NCBI GenBank assembly: GCA_900555735.1
Contig: USMI01000077.1
Location: forward strand, 1-8,754
DNA: 8,754 nucleotides
Origin: an uncultured Eubacteriales bacterium
Lineage (GTDB): Bacteria; Bacillota; Clostridia; Oscillospirales; Oscillospiraceae
Direction: 5' to 3'
The translations under genes and the position numbers were made by a program. Shown here piece by piece: positions 5,553 to 8,754 of this stretch. Every line of letters begins with the position of its first letter. Position 1 is the first letter of the stretch. The notes beneath the pieces were generated by a model. The model was not told the DNA's origin and ran no database searches. It was given only the letters and a program-made list of their open reading frames with translations.

Positions 5553-6794
5553 TTATTCGACCACCACGCCGCGCTTCTTGAATTCCTCCACCATCAGATT
5601 GAGATCAGGCTCGATGTGGACGGGGGAACCGGCGGACTTGATGGCATTGGCCACATCCTTCAGACCGTTGCCGGTGACCACAGACACCACGGTGGCATCA
5701 TGGGGGATCAGGCCCTCCTCGCAGGCCTTCTTCAGAGCCGCCGCGCCGGTGACGCCCGCAGGCTCGCCGAACACGCCGCAGGTACGGCCCAGCAGACGCT
5801 GTGCCGCCAGAATTTCCTCATCGGACACGCTGACGGCGATGCCGTTGGATTCCCGGATTGCCGCCAGCGCCTTGTCGGCGTTGCGGGGCACACCCACGCT
5901 GATGGAGTCGGCGATAGTGTTCTCCTCCATGGGCTCCCAAGGCTTGTTCTCCTGAATGGCCCGGTTGATGGGATAGCAGCCCAGAGACTGGGCGGAGATC
6001 AGGCGGGGCAGCTTGTCGATGAAGCCGATGGCATACAGGTCCTTGAAGCCCTTCCACACACCGGCGATGGTGCAGCCGTCGCCCACAGAGATGGCCAGAT
6101 AATCGGGCATCTCCCAGTTCAGCTGCTCGGCGATCTCCAGCGCCACGGTTTTCTTGCCCTCGCTGAGGTAGGGGTTGATGGCGGCGTTGCGGTTGTACCA
6201 GCCGTACTTCTCGATGGCGGCGGCGGACATCTTGAAGGTATCCTCATAGTTGCCCTTGACGGAGATGACATTGGCGCCGAAGATCATCAGCTGGGCCACC
6301 TTGCCCTGCGGCGCGCGCTCCGGCACGAAGATGAAGGTCTTGATGCCTGCGGCGGCGGCGTTGCCGGCCAGAGAGCTGGCGGCATTGCCGGTGGAGGAGC
6401 AGGCGATGGTCTTGGCGCCCGCCTCCATGGCCTTGGCCACGGCCATGGCGCTGGCGCGGTCCTTCAGGGAGGCGGTGGGGTTCTGGCCGTCGTCCTTCAC
6501 CCACAGCTTCTTGATGCCCAGCATCTCCGCCAGCTTGGGCTCCTCGTACAGGGGGCTCCAGCCCACGCGCAAGGGCGTGTCGGGGGTGGTCTCCTCCACG
6601 GGCAGCAGCTCACGGTAGCGCCACATGGAGCGGTTGTCCCGCTTGGCCAGCTTTTCCTTGGTCAGCACGGACTTGATATAGTCATAGTCGTAGACGATAT
6701 CCAGAATACCGCCGCACTCGCAGTTGGTCAGGTCGGGCACGGCGTCATAGGTCTTGCCGCAGCGGACGCACTTGCCGTATTTCACGTTTTTCAT
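5553..6794 (-). CDS. thrC: Threonine synthase (PLP-dependent)
   Basis: Threonine synthase converts O-phosphohomoserine to threonine plus phosphate, the last step of threonine biosynthesis, in the cytoplasm. The 413-residue product begins with a zinc-ribbon-like segment (Cys9, Cys12, Cys25, Cys27), as in one branch of the family. The fold-type II PLP domain follows. The cofactor lysine is Lys111 in NPTASLKDRAS, the phosphate-binding loop is SSTGNAASS (133-141), and TGNGLKD (374-380) is a typical C-terminal motif. The start at 6794 has AAGGAG 9 nt upstream; this ribosome site overlaps the stop codon of the preceding transposase gene, so translation may be coupled to it. A paralogous PLP-lyase activity cannot be excluded from sequence alone, but the phosphohomoserine-type motifs favour ThrC. 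Confidence 0.92.
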   Translation of the reverse strand: MKNVKYGKCVRCGKTYDAVPDLTNCECGGILDIVYDYDYIKSVLTKEKLAKRDNRSMWRYRELLPVEETTPDTPLRVGWSPLYEEPKLAEMLGIKKLWVKDDGQNPTASLKDRASAMAVAKAMEAGAKTIACSSTGNAASSLAGNAAAAGIKTFIFVPERAPQGKVAQLMIFGANVISVKGNYEDTFKMSAAAIEKYGWYNRNAAINPYLSEGKKTVALEIAEQLNWEMPDYLAISVGDGCTIAGVWKGFKDLYAIGFIDKLPRLISAQSLGCYPINRAIQENKPWEPMEENTIADSISVGVPRNADKALAAIRESNGIAVSVSDEEILAAQRLLGRTCGVFGEPAGVTGAAALKKACEEGLIPHDATVVSVVTGNGLKDVANAIKSAGSPVHIEPDLNLMVEEFKKRGVVVE

Positions 6795-6990
6795 GGTGGT
6801 GTTCTCCTTATTCAGAGTAGTATTCGTCCTCCGCCCAATGAGCGGGGTTATCGTCGATGTATTGCCAGACGCGGAGATAGTCCGCCTCGTTGCGGATCAC
6901 ATGGTCGTAATAGGAGCGCTGCCAGAGAGTTTGATAGCCACTTTTCCATCCGTACCGCGTCGTAATTGATTTGAAGCGCTGCATCACTCG

Positions 6991-7018
6991 TTGTAGGGGC
7001 GGACGACTCTGTCCGCCC
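6991..7018 (+). repeat. REP-like palindrome copy A (GTAG plus hairpin)
   Basis: GTAG (6993-6996) lies directly at the foot of a perfect 8-bp hairpin, GGGCGGAC (6997-7004) with GTCCGCCC (7011-7018), loop GACTCT. A GTAG-type tetranucleotide followed by a hairpin is the known recognition layout of RAYT targets. The element lies inside the transposase frame and is translated there as KGGQSRPPLQ. Confidence 0.85.
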
Positions 7019-7180
7019 TTTTTCGGCTCCAAGCACACGATCACATGTATATGGTTCGGCATGATCACATATTTGTCAACAAATACACCTTCGTCTTCAT
7101 TGCGAAGCTGCTCCAAACACTCTTTTACTGTGTCCCCAAGCGGCGTCAACGACAACTCAAATCCCGGTGATGCGCCGCAG

Positions 7181-7208
7181 GGGCGGACAGAGTCGTCCGC
7201 CCCTACAA
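7181..7208 (-). repeat. REP-like palindrome copy B (inverted, identical to copy A)
   Basis: This is the exact reverse complement of copy A over 28 bp. The hairpin arms are 7181-7188 and 7195-7202, and the GTAG is on the minus strand (CTAC at 7203-7206). The transposase frame reads it as VVGADDSVRP. The two copies are 162 bp apart with the GTAG ends facing outward. Confidence 0.85.
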
Positions 7209-7328
7209 CAGGTCGTATCACCGACAGAATTTCTCTTCGGTCTTTGGTGCATATCGTCACAAAATACCAGCCAGCATCATAAGCCTATCCCGGCAAACGT
7301 ATTCTCTTCCGCCGCACCTCACTCATTT

Positions 7329-8714
7329 TTACAGGCTCTTCAGCAGGCCGGTGGCCTCGTTGAACTCGTTGATCAGCTCGTCCAGATCCTTGGCCTGAGC
7401 GTGAACGGCATCCCAGGTACCCTTGGTGTCGTACCACTGGGCGTTCAGATCCTCGACGTTCATCTGCTGCTGCTCGACCCAGGTGTAGTACTTCAGGTTG
7501 TGGACGCGCTTGCGCTCGGCATAACCCATCTCCATCATGTTGTCGGTACGCAGCCCCAGCATATGCAGATTGTGATCCAGAGAAGCCTCGTGGGCATTGT
7601 AAGCGCCGTGCATCTCGTTCAGCTCCTCGATACGGGACTTATACATCACGGCGGAGTCGGTCAGCACAGTACCCACCACATCGTTCTCGGTCAGCTCATA
7701 ATACTTGGCCATCTTGATGCAGCACAGCACATTGGCGATACCGGAAATGCCCAGCCAGGTCATCTTCTCGACTTCCTCCTCGGACATGCCCAGTTCCTTC
7801 TTCATGTACTCCTGACCCTCGTGGGTGTTGAACAGGCGCAGCAGGCGCTGGCTGTCCTCATCGTCGATGGCGATGGCCATGTCGGTGTTCTTCACGTTGT
7901 GGATCCAGGGAATATGCTTGTCGCCGATACCCTCGATGCGGTGGCCGCCGAAGCCGTTGTTCAGGATGGTGGGGCACTGCAGAGCCTCGCCCACGGCCAG
8001 CTTCAGGTGGGGATAACGCTCCTTCAGCAGATCACCGGCGGACATGGTGCCGGCGGAACCGGAGGTGAAGCAGGCGCCGGCAAAGTTCTGGCCAGGCTTC
8101 TTCACGGCCTCGAACAGGTCGGCCAACGCGTAACCGGTGACATTGTAGTGCCACAGGGGGTTGCCCATCTCGGCAAACTGGTTGAAGATCATCATGGTGG
8201 GATCCTGCTTCAGCTCCCAAGTCTTGTCAAAGATCTCCTTGACGTTGGACTCGCAGCCGGGGGTGGCGATGATCTGACCGGCGATGGACTTCAGCCAGTC
8301 AAAGCGCTCCTTGGACATATCCTGAGGCAGGATGGCCACGGACTCGCAGGCCAGCAGCTTGGAGTTGAAAGCGCCGCCGCGGCAGTAGTTGCCGGTGGAG
8401 GGCCACACGGCGTGATGATAGGTGGCGTCGAACTGGCCGGTCACCAGGCGGGGCGCCAAGCAGCCGAAGGAAGCGCCCACCTTATGGCAGCCGGTGGGGA
8501 ACCACTTGCCGGACATGGCCACGATGCGGCAGGGCACGCCGGACAGCTTGCTGGGGATCTCCACATAGTTGGGGACCGCCTGGAACAGACCGCCGGACTC
8601 CTTGGCCTCGTTGTGCCAGGAAATACGGAACAGGTTGACGGGATCCACATCCCACAGACCGGTGTGGCTCAGCTTGGCCTTGATCTTCTCGGGGATCAGG
8701 TCAGGGTTCTGCAT
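7329..8714 (-). CDS. Fold-type II PLP-dependent enzyme (PALP family), substrate unknown
   Basis: The product is 461 residues from the ATG at 8714 and resembles proteins annotated in Clostridia as pyridoxal-5'-phosphate-dependent protein subunit beta, relatives of cysteine synthase and TrpB. The probable cofactor lysine is Lys78 in PTGCHKVGASF. The substrate/phosphate loop is STGNYCRGG (106-114), and GSAGTMSAG (219-227) resembles the glycine-rich PLP phosphate clamp. The C-terminal third is helical and Met/Glu-rich and is not found in plain cysteine synthases. Its reaction cannot be named; an amino acid lyase or synthase is likely. It is upstream of the RAYT and thrC on the same strand and may share their transcript. 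The true N-terminus is probably longer: 10 codons read in another frame just upstream (AKENNVIIPT), then join this frame if one base near 8724 is removed. No ribosome site precedes 8714 at normal distance. Confidence 0.8.
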   Translation of the reverse strand: MQNPDLIPEKIKAKLSHTGLWDVDPVNLFRISWHNEAKESGGLFQAVPNYVEIPSKLSGVPCRIVAMSGKWFPTGCHKVGASFGCLAPRLVTGQFDATYHHAVWPSTGNYCRGGAFNSKLLACESVAILPQDMSKERFDWLKSIAGQIIATPGCESNVKEIFDKTWELKQDPTMMIFNQFAEMGNPLWHYNVTGYALADLFEAVKKPGQNFAGACFTSGSAGTMSAGDLLKERYPHLKLAVGEALQCPTILNNGFGGHRIEGIGDKHIPWIHNVKNTDMAIAIDDEDSQRLLRLFNTHEGQEYMKKELGMSEEEVEKMTWLGISGIANVLCCIKMAKYYELTENDVVGTVLTDSAVMYKSRIEELNEMHGAYNAHEASLDHNLHMLGLRTDNMMEMGYAERKRVHNLKYYTWVEQQQMNVEDLNAQWYDTKGTWDAVHAQAKDLDELINEFNEATGLLKSL

Positions 8715-8754
8715 CTGGGCGATCGGTGGGGATGATGACGTTGTTCTCCTTGGC
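8715..8754 (-). other. Out-of-frame N-terminal coding remnant of the PLP enzyme
   Basis: On the minus strand, bases 8754-8725 translate as AKENNVIIPT. After one extra base (C on the plus strand at 8724), bases 8723-8715 translate as IAQ and join the ATG of the long frame. Without the extra base the N-terminus would read through continuously as AKENNVIIPTIAQMQNPDL. The window ends here, so the original start codon is not seen. Confidence 0.55.

Larger units (their letters stand above)
6808..7326 (-). pseudogene. REP-associated tyrosine transposase (RAYT, Y1_Tnp/IS200-like), interrupted by an amber codon
   Basis: RAYTs are HUH single-strand nucleases that act on REP hairpins. Read from ATG 7326, the frame gives MSEVRRKRIRLPG, then TAG at 7285-7287, then AYDAGWYFVTICTKDRR. 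Both flanks match the usual RAYT N-terminus, so the stop is a lesion in a roughly 172-residue gene. A GTG at 7260 could still give 150 residues. In that numbering the HUH pair is NHIHVIV (His70, His72) and the likely nucleophile is Tyr134 in VWQYIDDNP, after SYYDHVIRNEADY. Residues 18-27 and 81-90 are encoded by two inverted REP-like hairpins inside the gene. It is packed between two PLP enzyme genes: ATG 2 nt after one stop, and its TAA merging into the thrC ribosome site. Readthrough or a functional short form remains possible. Confidence 0.85.

Noticed and set aside
5616..6965. Long plus-strand open frame (449 codons) opposite thrC
   Set aside because: It is antisense to a well-supported threonine synthase. 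The predicted protein is low-complexity Gly/His/Leu-rich, an effect of GC-rich codon use on the other strand.
6991..7208. CRISPR-like or IS-end interpretation of the 28-bp repeats
   Set aside because: There are only two copies, in inverted orientation and 162 bp apart, inside a coding frame; there is no spacer array and no cas gene. The GTAG-hairpin layout fits REP elements better.
7167..8735. Very long plus-strand open frame (522 codons) opposite the PLP enzyme
   Set aside because: It is the antisense of a gene with clear PLP-enzyme motifs. Its translation is a Gly/His/Leu/Val-rich string with no domain, there is no ribosome site, and its start lies inside the RAYT repeat.

Overview
The window looks like a chromosomal segment of a GC-rich gut Clostridium-class Firmicute, most likely from the Oscillospirales (relatives of Oscillibacter, Flavonifractor or Lawsonibacter). 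This is inferred from the ylxM-ffh-rpsP-khpA gene order, AAGGAG-type ribosome binding sites, a biotin-domain-less OadA, a yybP-ykoY element in front of mntP, and a REP-like palindrome of a style common in this group. Nothing in the window identifies the species.

Layout. 1-1406 (+) is the 3' part of an oxaloacetate decarboxylase/pyruvate carboxylase carboxyltransferase subunit, closed by a strong terminator. 1484-2205 (+) is a small operon with a textbook promoter that overlaps a 10-bp inverted repeat; it encodes an unknown four-helix membrane protein and a small XRE repressor. 2202-3004 (+) is a manganese module: a promoter embedded in the end of the xre gene, a yybP-ykoY riboswitch, an intrinsic terminator and the Mn2+ exporter gene mntP. 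A bidirectional terminator at 3012-3047 separates it from the convergent minus-strand operon ylxM-ffh-rpsP-khpA (5443 down to 3060). That operon covers SRP-dependent protein targeting, ribosomal protein S16 and a KH RNA-binding protein, and it has its own promoter and leader.

The right part (8754 down to 5477, minus strand) reads as one tightly packed unit. It holds a fold-type II PLP enzyme of unknown substrate, a REP-associated tyrosine transposase (RAYT), threonine synthase thrC, and a 14-bp stem terminator. The RAYT sits between the two PLP enzyme genes with essentially no spacer. Its possible ATG lies 2 nt after the first enzyme's stop, and its own stop codon overlaps the thrC Shine-Dalgarno. 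It is cut near its N-terminus by an amber codon.

The most unusual feature is that the RAYT coding region carries two exact 28-bp copies, in inverted orientation, of a GTAG-plus-hairpin element. This matches the published architecture of RAYT targets (REP sequences), and both copies are read through in frame as peptide. A second oddity is an apparent single-base insertion near 8724, which throws the natural N-terminus of the PLP enzyme out of frame. No wholly new multi-gene system is evident; the rest is ordinary chromosomal housekeeping content.
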